Shown here one piece after another: positions 1-8,833 of a stretch of DNA of 64,000 nucleotides. Below the pieces are notes generated by a model. The model made no database searches, was not told where the DNA came from, and was given only the letters and a program-made list of their open reading frames with translations. The translations under genes and the position numbers were made by a program. The number at the start of each line of letters is the position of its first letter. The stretch's first letter is position 1. The stretch is taken from the NCBI RefSeq assembly GCF_030994125.1, contig NZ_CP099917.1:3580001-3644000 (forward strand). The letters are read 5' to 3'. The DNA is from Pseudoalteromonas xiamenensis (GTDB lineage Bacteria > Pseudomonadota > Gammaproteobacteria > Enterobacterales > Alteromonadaceae).

Positions 1-1683
1 CAGAAAATTAAAAAAGCCTATCAAAATACTGGGCAAGAGACCGGTAACATCAATTGGTTAGCTTCAGTTGGAAATGTAAAGGACGGTGAGGCCGTAGATT
101 TTGCCTTGAGTTTCGGGCTTAGTGAAAAACTTAGTTTTGCAGAAGGTGAAAAGTCACTAAAAGCAGGTTATCAAAAGGTACTTAGCAACTTTAACGGTGT
201 TGGTGAAGCCTATGGTTGGGAAGATTATTTAGCCAGCTTAAAACCCCTGAATACCTTGTATGCGACAACAACGGATAATGGCAAGTTGTTAAACACGTCA
301 GCGATGGTATTGAAAGCTCAGGAAGACAAAACGTATGCGGGCGCTCTTATCGCGTCGTTATCTAATCCTTGGGGCGACACCGTTTCTGCAGAAGAAGGGA
401 AAACAGGTTACAAAGCGGTTTGGGTACGCGACTTCTATCAAGTCGCCATGGCGTTTATGGCGATGGGCGATACAAAAACAGCACTGACAGCCTTTGAATA
501 TCTGCAAAAAGTACAAGTTTCTGAATCCACACCAGGAAATCAAGGCGATTCAGGTTGGTTTCTTCAGAAAACACATGTTGACGGTGAGCTTGAGTGGGTT
601 GGGGTCCAACTTGACCAAACAGCAATGCCAATTATGTTGGCTTGGAAACTTTGGCAAGCAGGGGAATTGAGTACCGAAAAGCTCGAATACTGGTACTTCA
701 ATATGCTTAAACCAGCAGCCGATTTTCTTGTTCATGGTGGAAAAGCGAAAATTCTGTGGAATGACACCGACATCAAACCACCAATGACGCAACAGGAGCG
801 TTGGGAAGAACAACCAGGTTATTCGCCTTCAACGACAGCCGCAGTGATTGCTGGCTTAATTACCGCGAGTGACATTGCGAAACAAGTCAAAGACGATGAA
901 AACAGTACATTGTATCTTGCGACTGCGATGAGATATGACGACGCGGTCGAACAGACCATGTTTACCACGAATGGTACGTTACCATCTAAGCAATCGGATG
1001 GTCAGTATTTTATTCGCATTGGTCAAGATGCGAATCCTAACAGTGACAGTACATTAAATCCGAATAACGGTCGGATAGGGATGGATAAAAAGCAAATCAT
1101 TGATGGTGGCTTTTTAGAATTAGTTCGTTATGGCGTACGTCAAGCAACAGCACCGAGCATCGTTGCGAGTTTACCTGAATATGACGACGAAAGCCTTGAA
1201 GACAATCTACGTGTTCACTACTCGTTTTCGTTCGACGGTGTTGAAGGTACTTTTCCTGGATACCGCCGATATGGCAATGACGGTTACGGCGAAGATTTGG
1301 TGAGTGGTGCAAATTACGCATCCACGGGTCACAATTCGGAAAACCAACGTGGCCGAGTTTGGCCCTTCTTCACTGGTGAACGAGGTCACTATGAACTTGC
1401 CGCTGTTACCCAAAAGGGTGAAGTAACGGCTCTGCAAGTAGATCAAATTCGAAATACCTATGTTAAAGGCATGGAGTTGTTTGCCAATGAAGGCATGATG
1501 TTACCAGAACAGGTCTGGGATAATGTTGGAAAAAATACTCAAGATTATCAATTTGGCGAAGGCACAAACTCTGCGACGCCACTGGCTTGGACACACGCAG
1601 AATACGTGAAGCTAATTCGCTCGGTGTCAGACAAACAAGTTTGGGATTATTACCCGATTGTCGAAGAAAAACTGAATAAATAG
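1..1683 (+). CDS. Glucan 1,4-alpha-glucosidase (GH15 glucoamylase), 5' end missing
   Basis: The frame is open from base 1, so the N-terminus (signal peptide and N-terminal beta domain) lies outside the window; the visible part is about 560 residues. It hydrolyses terminal alpha-1,4-glucosyl bonds of maltodextrins or related glucans to release glucose. The GH15 (alpha/alpha)6-barrel signatures are clear: VWVRDFYQ, the RWEEQPGYSP motif with the general-acid Glu encoded around 805, the WPFFTGERGHYELA segment, and LPEQVWD with the catalytic base Glu around 1507. The length suits the bacterial glucoamylase/glucodextranase type, which is usually periplasmic or secreted. Released glucose would feed the glucokinase, Pgi and Zwf encoded downstream. 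The TTG at 106 is only an in-frame Leu codon, not a start. The family is certain; the exact glucan is not. Confidence 0.93.
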   Translation, partial: QKIKKAYQNTGQETGNINWLASVGNVKDGEAVDFALSFGLSEKLSFAEGEKSLKAGYQKVLSNFNGVGEAYGWEDYLASLKPLNTLYATTTDNGKLLNTSAMVLKAQEDKTYAGALIASLSNPWGDTVSAEEGKTGYKAVWVRDFYQVAMAFMAMGDTKTALTAFEYLQKVQVSESTPGNQGDSGWFLQKTHVDGELEWVGVQLDQTAMPIMLAWKLWQAGELSTEKLEYWYFNMLKPAADFLVHGGKAKILWNDTDIKPPMTQQERWEEQPGYSPSTTAAVIAGLITASDIAKQVKDDENSTLYLATAMRYDDAVEQTMFTTNGTLPSKQSDGQYFIRIGQDANPNSDSTLNPNNGRIGMDKKQIIDGGFLELVRYGVRQATAPSIVASLPEYDDESLEDNLRVHYSFSFDGVEGTFPGYRRYGNDGYGEDLVSGANYASTGHNSENQRGRVWPFFTGERGHYELAAVTQKGEVTALQVDQIRNTYVKGMELFANEGMMLPEQVWDNVGKNTQDYQFGEGTNSATPLAWTHAEYVKLIRSVSDKQVWDYYPIVEEKLNK

Positions 1684-1685
1684 TG

Positions 1686-1712
1686 AAAAGCCGGCAAATG
1701 CCGGCTTTTTTA
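1686..1712 (+). terminator. Intrinsic terminator of the GH15 gene
   Basis: A perfect 7-bp GC-rich stem (AGCCGGC / GCCGGCT) with a 4-base loop is followed by a run of six T and starts 3 bases after the stop codon. It separates the glucosidase transcript from the convergent LacI gene. Confidence 0.9.
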
Positions 1713-1761
1713 TTGGACGATGTTGCAATGAGTCGGCTGCCTAGACCATTATCTAGGGTCA

Positions 1762-2781
1762 TCAACTCGTCGATGAACGAACGATGAGTTTCGGTGGGAG
1801 CAACGTTGATTCGACGGCTTCACCACGGATCAGGTTAAGCAAATTTGCGACGATCATTTGGCCTGCAAGCGTGGTATTTTGCTGTACGGTGGTTAATGCG
1901 GGCGATACATAACTGGCCGCTGAAATATTATCAAAACCAATCACACTCACTTCTTTTGGCACGTTTATTCCTGCTTCTTGCAAAGCCTTAATCGCACCGA
2001 TTGCAATGAGATCGCTTGCGGCAAACAGTGCATTGAACTTAACATTGTTGGCAATGAGTGACCGAGTTGCATGGTATCCAGACATTTCTGTTGAAATCGC
2101 ATTGGCAATATTACGCTCGCTGAACAAGATATTGTGTTCGGCTAAACCGTCTCGAAATCCTTTATAACGGTCAAAAAATTCTGGACTGTGATTGGAAGCA
2201 TCTCCAATGAATACGGCATTCGTGCGACGAATTTGTACTAGATGCTCTGCGGCGAGTTTGCCACCACCGTAGTTATCACACTTGACGGTGAGATCCGGAC
2301 GACCATCAACCGTTGCTCCCCAACATACAAACTTTGTATTGTTGTCGAGCAACCTCTGCAGTCGTGACTGGTAGTCAACATAGTCGCCATACCCCAGTAA
2401 AATAATACCGTCAGCACGGTGACTGTCTTCGTAATCCGCCCGCCAGTCATCGCTTATTTGCTGGAACGAAACGAGTAGGTCGTAACCCTCTTTTGCACAT
2501 GCTCGTGTAATGCTGCCAAGCATGTTTAAGAAGAAAGGATTTATTTGAGAGTCGTCGCCAGTGGGATCTTCAAAAAGCAAACAAGCAAGTGTGCTACTTT
2601 GTTGCGTGCGCAAATTACTCGCGTTTTTGTCGACTTTATAGTTTAACTCTCGCGCAACTTCGCGAACTCGACGCTTGGTTTCTTCATTCACAAGAGGACT
2701 GTTTCTCAATGCTCGAGAAACAGTCGATTGAGATACGCCAGCGTAATGCGCGATGTCAAAGGAAGTTGCTTTACCTTTCAT
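1762..2781 (-). CDS. LacI-family transcriptional regulator A
   Basis: A 339-residue LacI/GalR regulator. The N-terminal HTH (about residues 8-28, AGVSQSTVSRAL) is followed by the hinge helix and a periplasmic-binding-protein-like sugar-binding domain ending with the usual VIGFDN and LTTVQQ motifs. The start at 2781 has a good ribosome site (GAGGTAG). The gene is convergent to the GH15 gene and divergent from glk. A class A palindrome lies in the roughly 280-bp divergent interval, so control of glk and possibly of itself is plausible. Its recognition helix (QSTVSRAL) differs from those of the other two LacI proteins here (KKTVSRVL and MKTVSRVI), so it may read a different operator. The effector is unknown; a glucan breakdown product is the natural guess. 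Confidence 0.9.
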   Translation of the reverse strand: MKGKATSFDIAHYAGVSQSTVSRALRNSPLVNEETKRRVREVARELNYKVDKNASNLRTQQSSTLACLLFEDPTGDDSQINPFFLNMLGSITRACAKEGYDLLVSFQQISDDWRADYEDSHRADGIILLGYGDYVDYQSRLQRLLDNNTKFVCWGATVDGRPDLTVKCDNYGGGKLAAEHLVQIRRTNAVFIGDASNHSPEFFDRYKGFRDGLAEHNILFSERNIANAISTEMSGYHATRSLIANNVKFNALFAASDLIAIGAIKALQEAGINVPKEVSVIGFDNISAASYVSPALTTVQQNTTLAGQMIVANLLNLIRGEAVESTLLPPKLIVRSSTS

Positions 2782-2866
2782 AAACTACCTCAACTAAAAT
2801 CATTACGTCATTGTCGGTGAATTGACATTTTTTTCAACCAATTTTGCGTTTGCTGGAAATTTTTTA

Positions 2867-2895
2867 TTGCTGAATTCTGACACCGGTGTCATAAT
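2867..2895 (+). promoter_or_regulatory. Candidate sigma70 promoter for the glk transcript
   Basis: TTGCTG (2867-2872) and CATAAT (2890-2895) are separated by exactly 17 bases. The class A palindrome at 2878-2891 fills most of the spacer and touches the -10 box, the geometry expected for repression by occlusion. Predicted by eye. Confidence 0.55.
2878..2891. promoter_or_regulatory. Class A LacI-type operator (perfect palindrome)
   Basis: TGACACCGGTGTCA is a perfect 14-bp palindrome with the central CG typical of LacI-family operators. It lies between divergent LacI regulator A and glk. A one-mismatch copy occurs between LacI regulator C and pgi (8768-8781). Confidence 0.75.
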
Positions 2896-2929
2896 GTCAC
2901 TGTTTTATCATTTTGTTGTCAAAACGTAT

Positions 2930-2961
2930 TGGCTGCCCTTTGCCGAGGGCAGCATTTTTTT
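2930..2961 (+). terminator. Intrinsic terminator inside the glk leader
   Basis: A 7-bp stem GCTGCCC / GGGCAGC (2932-2938 and 2947-2953) with an 8-base loop is followed by A and seven T. It lies about 40 bases after the putative glk promoter and 100 bases before the glk start, so it could attenuate glk or end a short leader RNA. Confidence 0.7.
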
Positions 2962-3063
2962 ACTTTGGTAGGCGTGCAACTTATTACATCAAAGTAAATA
3001 AGAGGATAAAGGTGGCTGCACCTTAATAACGGTCGATAAGGCCACGACAAACGAGAAAACAAC

Positions 3064-4077
3064 ATGACACAGACAACAAGTCCAAGGACAACAAATCAAA
3101 GTCAAACTGACTTTTCACCAATCTTAGTAGCTGACATCGGTGGCACCAATGCTCGTTTTGCCGTTGCTACTGATTTCGACATTCAAACCAATAGTTTTGT
3201 TATTGAACACCTCTCAATTTACCCAAGTGCCAACTTTAGTGCTTTTGAAGCGGCAATCGCCCGTTTTTTAAATGAGCTCGATATTGATAGGCCGACACGT
3301 GCGTGTCTCGCCGTCGCGGGGCCAATAAAAGGGCCTCAGGTGTACCTTACAAATCTTGGGTGGCAGTTCAACGCAGAAGAAGTGAAAGCGGAATTTGGAT
3401 TTGAATCATTTCTTGTGATCAATGACTTTGCTGCATTTGCGTTTGCAGCGCCTTATTTGGACGAATCACAAAATTTACAAATTAAGTCAGGACAGTCTCA
3501 GGCAAATAGTAACATTGCCGTTATGGGGCCGGGTACCGGATTTGGTGCGGCTTGCCTTGCTCGTGACATCAACGGCAGTGCAGTTATGAGTTGTGAGGCA
3601 GGACACATTTCGCTTGCAGCAGTGACAGAACTAGACAAACAATTATTAAAGGTTTTGCAGGCGAACAATCAGCACGTTTCTATCGAAACGGTGTTTTCTG
3701 GCCCTGGCATCGTGCGTTTGTATGAAGCAATGTGCGAAGTGCATGGACAAGAACCAGAAGATTTGAGTGCAGCTGAGATAGCAGCGAAAGCGCCGGAATG
3801 CAAAATGTGTGATGCGACACTTAATCACTTTTGTGATTGGATTGGCAGCGTTGCGGGTGATTTAGCATTGACATTTGGTGCATTAGGCGGTGTATATATA
3901 GGTGGTGGGATATTGCCACGAATGACTGAACGCTTGTTGCGCAGTCGTTTTGTAGACCGTTTTAGCGAAAAGGGATTGATGTCTCAATATACTAAACAAA
4001 TCCCAGTGACACTCGTTACTCAAGAAAACATTCCGTTTATTGGGGCGGCAGCGTGTTTACATGGACGAGGTAAGTAG
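3064..4077 (+). CDS. glk: Glucokinase
   Basis: A 337-residue cytoplasmic glucokinase of the E. coli Glk type (hexokinase/actin fold), phosphorylating glucose to glucose-6-phosphate with ATP. Visible motifs are the phosphate-1 loop VADIGGTNARFAV near residue 23, the glucose/ATP region GPGTGFGAACL, CEAGHISL, and the FSGPGIVRLYEA segment. An N-terminal extension of about 15 polar residues precedes the fold. The start at 3064 has only a weak upstream purine stretch. A LacI gene follows after 9 bases, so the two form an operon. Its product is the substrate of both Pgi and Zwf encoded downstream, and GH15 upstream would supply the glucose. Control is probably through the class A operator and perhaps the leader terminator. 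Confidence 0.95.
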   Translation: MTQTTSPRTTNQSQTDFSPILVADIGGTNARFAVATDFDIQTNSFVIEHLSIYPSANFSAFEAAIARFLNELDIDRPTRACLAVAGPIKGPQVYLTNLGWQFNAEEVKAEFGFESFLVINDFAAFAFAAPYLDESQNLQIKSGQSQANSNIAVMGPGTGFGAACLARDINGSAVMSCEAGHISLAAVTELDKQLLKVLQANNQHVSIETVFSGPGIVRLYEAMCEVHGQEPEDLSAAEIAAKAPECKMCDATLNHFCDWIGSVAGDLALTFGALGGVYIGGGILPRMTERLLRSRFVDRFSEKGLMSQYTKQIPVTLVTQENIPFIGAAACLHGRGK

Positions 4078-4086
4078 TCGGCGTTT

Positions 4087-5103
4087 ATGAAAAAAGTAAC
4101 CATTAATAGCGTAGCAACCTATGCGGGTGTGTCTAAAAAGACGGTGTCTCGCGTATTGAATAATGAACCTAACGTAAGCCCTGCAACACGTGAAAAGGTG
4201 TTAAAGGTATTTAAGGAATTGGACTACACGCCCAATCCAATTGCGCGGGGTTTAGCGAGAAATCGTAGTTTCATTATCGGTTGTTTATATGACAATCCAA
4301 GTAAAAGTTACATCACACGAGTCCAAAGTGGTGCGCTTGAGGCTTGCCATAAATTTGGTTACAACCTTCTTATTCACCCGTGCGAACTTCGTGGTGAAGC
4401 ACTGATCGAAAACATTGAACAGCTGTTACAAACTTCGCGTTTGGATGGTTTAGTGCTCACCCCACCGTTTTCGGATTCGAAAGAGCTTGTTGCCTTTTTG
4501 AAGAAAAAAGGGCTGCCATATGCGCGCGTAGCTTCTGCTATTGAAGAAGATGATTCAATTAGCGTTCGTAGTAATGATGAACAGGGGGCGCTTGAGCTGA
4601 CTGAGCATTTAATTAAACTCGGGCACAAAGAAATCGCGTTTATTAAAGGTCACCCAGATCACTCTGCGACAGAACTTCGTTTTAGTGGTTACAAGAAAGC
4701 ACTAGCAAATCATGGTATTGCATTTGAACCTCGATTAGTTGCAGAAGGTAACTTTAGTTATCATTCAGGGGCTGACAGTGCGAAGACCATTTTGGACCTA
4801 AATCCACGTCCTACGGCTGTTTTTGCGTCAAATGATTACATGGCTGCTGCGGTATTAAAACTGGCAACACAACGTCAACTCAAAGTACCAGAAGCACTCT
4901 CCATTGCGGGATTTGATAACGCACCGATTGCGCGCCATATTTGGCCTGGTTTAACGACGATTGCTCAACCGGTAGAGGAAATGACGCGATTGGCGGTAGA
5001 GCATTTGATCCTATCGATTACCGAATCGCCGGATATGGTATTCCAAACTGTTCTTGAAGCTAAACTCATTTGCAGAGAGTCAACGGCTCCACTTGAGAAA
5101 TAA
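4087..5103 (+). CDS. LacI-family transcriptional regulator B
   Basis: A 338-residue LacI/GalR protein starting 9 bases after glk and presumably co-transcribed with it. The HTH contains AGVSKKTVSRVLNNEP (about residues 13-28), followed by the effector-binding core with IAGFDN near the C-terminus. It resembles LacI regulator C closely: both have the TVSRVxNNEP recognition helix, then GxxYDNP and LLIHPC or LVIHPC. The two are therefore probably duplicates that may read the same or related palindromes, with class B a candidate. The effector cannot be deduced. A strong terminator follows. Confidence 0.92.
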   Translation: MKKVTINSVATYAGVSKKTVSRVLNNEPNVSPATREKVLKVFKELDYTPNPIARGLARNRSFIIGCLYDNPSKSYITRVQSGALEACHKFGYNLLIHPCELRGEALIENIEQLLQTSRLDGLVLTPPFSDSKELVAFLKKKGLPYARVASAIEEDDSISVRSNDEQGALELTEHLIKLGHKEIAFIKGHPDHSATELRFSGYKKALANHGIAFEPRLVAEGNFSYHSGADSAKTILDLNPRPTAVFASNDYMAAAVLKLATQRQLKVPEALSIAGFDNAPIARHIWPGLTTIAQPVEEMTRLAVEHLILSITESPDMVFQTVLEAKLICRESTAPLEK

Positions 5104-5121
5104 AGATTTCAGTTACTTGTC

Positions 5122-5146
5122 AAAGGCACCTTCGGTGCCTTTTTTC
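5122..5146 (+). terminator. Intrinsic terminator of glk-lacI
   Basis: AAGGCACC / GGTGCCTT form an 8-bp stem with a TTC loop, followed by a T tract, 19 bases after the stop codon. Confidence 0.9.
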
Positions 5147-5345
5147 GTTATGCGTCTTCCATTATCAATTATCTAAACAATACATATCTCAATACGGCCA
5201 AGCGCTGAGTTAATGCAATTCAGCACTGAAATGATTAAAAATCGCATAAAAGAGAAAACTGTCCAAGCAAATCATTATTAGGCTTTTTGATTTAGTAATG
5301 TAAAAATGGGTATAAGATATTTCAAATTATTATAAGGTTCCGCTA

Positions 5346-7586
5346 ATGTCTTTAGAGTCCATGAGCGCCGGTTCTCCCATCTATTTAGATGCAAATGCTA
5401 CGACACCTGTATTGCCGTCTATCGTTGAGGTTGTGACGCATGCCATGCAGGTCTGTTTCGGTAATCCTTCTAGTTCCCATATTACGGGAGTGCAAGCGAA
5501 ACACCTCATGGAACAAGCGAGGTTGCGAGCAAGAGAACTTGTTGGGGCTGGGCATGGTGATATTCTTTTTACTTCTGGCGCAACCGAAGGCATTCAGACT
5601 GCAATAGTTTCCGCGCTACTAAATGCGAAGAAAAATGTTACTCCGGAGTCGGTCTTGCTGTATGGGGCTACAGAACATAAGGCGGTACCTAACACATTAA
5701 AACATTGGAATCAGGTGCTGGGAATAAACGCACGAATTTTGTCCATTCCCGTTGATAGAAATGGCTTGCTTGATCTCGCATTTATCGAAGCACATGCCAA
5801 AGATGCGCTCATGATTTGTACTATGGCTGTAAATAATGAAACGGGTATTATTCAAGATGTGAATGCCATAGAAGCTGTAATTCGAAGCCAAAATACCGAA
5901 TGCGCTTGGATGGTCGATTGTGTTCAAGCGTTAGGTAAACGGAATCTAGTTTTAAGTGAAACAACCATTGATTACGCGCCATTCTCTGGGCATAAACTCT
6001 ATGCTCCAAAAGGAATTGGGATGTTATACATACGCCATAACGCACCGTATACGCCATTTATCGCCGGTGGTGGGCAAGAAAGCGGGATGCGTTCTGGCAC
6101 GGAAAATTTACCCGGTATAGCTAGTTTAAATGAGCTATGTCGCCTACTACTTGACGCTGAACAATCCCCCTTTCAATCACACGAGCAACTCGGACGTTAC
6201 CGTGACATGCTCAAAGAGGCGGTAGTTGACACCTTTGAACAAGTGTCTTTTCATCATGATTTTGCACTGTCAGTGCCGACCACGCTTAACTTCTCGGTTG
6301 ATAATTTAACCTCTAAAGAGGTTATTGATTTGTTTGATGCTGCGGGCATTCGCGTGAGTGGCGGATCTGCGTGCAGTTCAGGGTCAAACAGGAGTTTTGT
6401 GTTAGATGCCATGGGGCTATCTGATTGGCAGAGTGAAAATGCGATTCGCATGTCTTTTGGGCCGGCGGATAGCATGGAGCAAATAGAGGAAGCATGTAGA
6501 CGTATTCGCTCTTTAAAACCAATTCTCGCGCAAAATTGTTTAATTGTTTCAGATAGCCAATACCCTAGTCAGGAAGCATGCGCAATTGGAGTCACCCAAT
6601 TTCGTCATCAAGGAGCATGTTGTTGGCTGTATGTTGCTGCTAATCGAGAAGCCATTGTTATTGACCCAATTGTAGAACTTCTTCCTAGGCTTGAACGCCT
6701 GATACAAAAGCAACAATTGATTGTCAAAGCGGTGTTAGACACGCATAGCCACCAAGATAGGTCATCTGGTCACATGATACTAAGTGACATGCTTGGTTTT
6801 GATAGCTCACAGAGAGACGCATTGGGGTGGCCTCGAAACGTAGGTGAAATCAAGGTTGGTGATGCAACGTTAAAATCGGTAAAAACGCCGGGACACTCAA
6901 CGGACAGTGTGAGTTATTTGCTTTACCAGAATGAGCGAGTTGTGCTTTGCTTTTGTGGTGACTTGGTGTTACCGCATGGGTTGGGGGCGACACACAAAGA
7001 GGGTGGTGATGCCTTTTCAATGGCTAGCAGTTTGATGAATTTAGATACAGTTTTGAGTCCAGATACCGTGATGTGTTCAGCACACGATTACAAACAATGC
7101 TTTGCAATTACGTGGAAAGTGCAAAAAGGTCAGTTGCCTTTGTTGTTTGCGTTAACTTCCGGAGCGCTAAGTGTCGAAGATTTCGTCGCTGATAAGGCCG
7201 CACAGAGTGTTCAAGAAGCGGAACCTGAGCAATTGGATCTGTGTGGTTTTATCAATGTAGTACAAAACGTTGCGTTCGAAGAGTTGAATGCGACAAATGC
7301 AGTCGAGTGGATGCACGCGAACAACGCGACGCTAATTGATACCAGAGAAGCCTACGAGCACAGTGCTCAATGCACCCCTTGTTCAGTGATCCAAGAATCT
7401 GAAGAAGTATTAAATATTCCCCTCAGTCGTATGGCGGATGCGATTTTACGTGGTGTTATTGCTCCAGATAACGCGTATGTACTGCTTTGCAGAACAGGTA
7501 ATCGTTCGCGACAAGCTGCAACGACTTTACGTAATTTGGGGTTCACCAAGGTGTGTAATTTGAAAGGTGGTGTGGCGCTAAGTTAG
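5346..7586 (+). CDS. Three-domain sulfur enzyme: cysteine desulfurase + ETHE1-like persulfide dioxygenase + rhodanese
   Basis: A single 746-residue frame joining three sulfur-handling modules. Residues about 10-395 are a NifS/IscS-type PLP cysteine desulfurase, with the ATEHKAV segment near 109-113, PLP Lys in SGHK (K217) and the mobile-loop catalytic Cys in GSACSSGS (C343). Residues about 405-600 are a metallo-beta-lactamase fold resembling persulfide dioxygenases: THSHQDR (466-472), TPGHS (H517), CGD (D539) and SAHDY (H580). Residues about 645-746 are a rhodanese domain with the active loop CRTGNRS (C715). By family knowledge the parts would make a cysteine persulfide, oxidise a persulfide to sulfite, and transfer sulfane sulfur. 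The whole suggests channelling of persulfide within one cytoplasmic protein; this is inference. The start at 5346 is preceded by AAGG; a second Met lies at residue 6. No signal peptide is seen. Confidence 0.85.
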   Translation: MSLESMSAGSPIYLDANATTPVLPSIVEVVTHAMQVCFGNPSSSHITGVQAKHLMEQARLRARELVGAGHGDILFTSGATEGIQTAIVSALLNAKKNVTPESVLLYGATEHKAVPNTLKHWNQVLGINARILSIPVDRNGLLDLAFIEAHAKDALMICTMAVNNETGIIQDVNAIEAVIRSQNTECAWMVDCVQALGKRNLVLSETTIDYAPFSGHKLYAPKGIGMLYIRHNAPYTPFIAGGGQESGMRSGTENLPGIASLNELCRLLLDAEQSPFQSHEQLGRYRDMLKEAVVDTFEQVSFHHDFALSVPTTLNFSVDNLTSKEVIDLFDAAGIRVSGGSACSSGSNRSFVLDAMGLSDWQSENAIRMSFGPADSMEQIEEACRRIRSLKPILAQNCLIVSDSQYPSQEACAIGVTQFRHQGACCWLYVAANREAIVIDPIVELLPRLERLIQKQQLIVKAVLDTHSHQDRSSGHMILSDMLGFDSSQRDALGWPRNVGEIKVGDATLKSVKTPGHSTDSVSYLLYQNERVVLCFCGDLVLPHGLGATHKEGGDAFSMASSLMNLDTVLSPDTVMCSAHDYKQCFAITWKVQKGQLPLLFALTSGALSVEDFVADKAAQSVQEAEPEQLDLCGFINVVQNVAFEELNATNAVEWMHANNATLIDTREAYEHSAQCTPCSVIQESEEVLNIPLSRMADAILRGVIAPDNAYVLLCRTGNRSRQAATTLRNLGFTKVCNLKGGVALS

Positions 7587-7610
7587 CGCCACCGCTAGCG
7601 TAATCTGTAA

Positions 7611-8645
7611 TTATTCGCTTTTGTTTGAGCTTTCTCGGACGACCATAGACGGGGTAAACACTGTCATGATTTCTTTGTCAAGATTCCGAGGGCCACGTAT
7701 TTTACTAAATAATAAGCGTGCAGCGTGCTGTGAAATGACGTCGTTTTCCTGATGCGCTGTAGTTAACTTCGGCCAAGTTTGTTTCGAGAAGGGAGAGTCT
7801 TCGAAACCAGTAATTGATAACTGTGCTGGAATAGCGACATTCATCAATCTTGCTGCGAACAACGCGCCTGCGGCAATTTCATCGTTACCGCCCATAATCG
7901 CAGAAATATTGAATTTATTGCCATCTTCTAGAAACGCCTTAGCACCTTGTACACCGGACTCAAAGGAGTAGTTGCCACGGTAGACGAGTTTTTCATCGTA
8001 TACTAAGCGGTTGTCTTTGAGTGCATCTTTATATCCACTCAAGCGCTCGGCTGTTGATTTGTGTTCTTCGTCACCACACAAAAATGCAATGTTAGAGTGG
8101 CCGTGGCGTATCAAATGCTCTGTTATTTCATAAGAGGCGGCATAGTCGTTAACGTAAATACAGTTTCTTGATTCATTTTCGTCTTGAGAAGGGCGTCCAG
8201 AAAGAATGCGAACAAATTCAACATCGAGTGACTCGAGCAAGTCGATTATATCTTGTTGCTCAGACAAAGGAGGCGTTAGGACAAGTCCAGCTAAGCGAGA
8301 ACGCTTTATCATCGTTTGGAATTCTTCAACCATGTTCTCATCTGAGTAGCTACATGGATGAATAACCAATTCATAACCTTCTCTTCTACATCGTGACAAT
8401 ACGCCATTTTGCATATCAATAACGTAGTAAGCGTTGGGGTTATCATATACAAGCCCGACGGTAAACGATGAAGTACCTGCAAGGTTTCGTGCGGCTAAAT
8501 TAGGCTGATAGTTAAGCTCTTTTACTGCGCTCATCACGATGTCATAGGTTTTTTTGCGAACCGAAGGCTCATTGTTTATAACACGCGATACGGTCTTCAT
8601 TGACACGCCGGCGAGTTTCGCTACGTCGTTAATAGTGACTTTCAT
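7611..8645 (-). CDS. LacI-family transcriptional regulator C
   Basis: A 344-residue LacI/GalR regulator, convergent to the sulfur fusion gene and divergent from pgi. The HTH reads AGVSMKTVSRVINNEP (about residues 12-27); the ligand-binding domain ends with ITGFEDSPF and LTTAHQ. It is the closest relative in the window of LacI regulator B. Its promoter region, read on the minus strand, has a consensus TTGACA overlapping the class A palindrome at 8768-8781, which suggests autoregulation. The class B palindrome nearer pgi may be another target. The effector is unknown, probably a sugar or sugar phosphate given the neighbours. Confidence 0.9.
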   Translation of the reverse strand: MKVTINDVAKLAGVSMKTVSRVINNEPSVRKKTYDIVMSAVKELNYQPNLAARNLAGTSSFTVGLVYDNPNAYYVIDMQNGVLSRCRREGYELVIHPCSYSDENMVEEFQTMIKRSRLAGLVLTPPLSEQQDIIDLLESLDVEFVRILSGRPSQDENESRNCIYVNDYAASYEITEHLIRHGHSNIAFLCGDEEHKSTAERLSGYKDALKDNRLVYDEKLVYRGNYSFESGVQGAKAFLEDGNKFNISAIMGGNDEIAAGALFAARLMNVAIPAQLSITGFEDSPFSKQTWPKLTTAHQENDVISQHAARLLFSKIRGPRNLDKEIMTVFTPSMVVRESSNKSE

Positions 8646-8767
8646 TTTATTATTCTTAAACCTTTCTATCAGAAAATGAGCGATTGTTTCATTAAAATAT
8701 CATGCTTAATAGCTAGTCTATCGGAAGTCAAAAAGAATTAGCAGCAAAAAGATCATAAATAAATTTA

Positions 8768-8781
8768 TGATACCGGTGTCA
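8768..8781. promoter_or_regulatory. Class A LacI-type operator, second copy
   Basis: TGATACCGGTGTCA differs at one base from the perfect palindrome upstream of glk. On the minus strand it contains TTGACA, the likely -35 box of LacI gene C. It lies in the lacI-pgi divergent interval. Confidence 0.7.
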
Positions 8782-8833
8782 AAAGCGAAAAATTCAGCTA
8801 TTATGCGCAATATAAACTGGAAAAGAAGATGTT

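Noticed and set aside
106..108. TTG as the start of the GH15 protein
   Set aside because: The frame is open to base 1 and the upstream residues continue naturally; the gene is truncated by the window edge.
7572..7610. Terminator between the sulfur fusion gene and LacI C
   Set aside because: TGGCGCTAA / TTAGCGCCA forms a dyad, but it overlaps the stop codon and has no T tract on either strand, so function is not supported.
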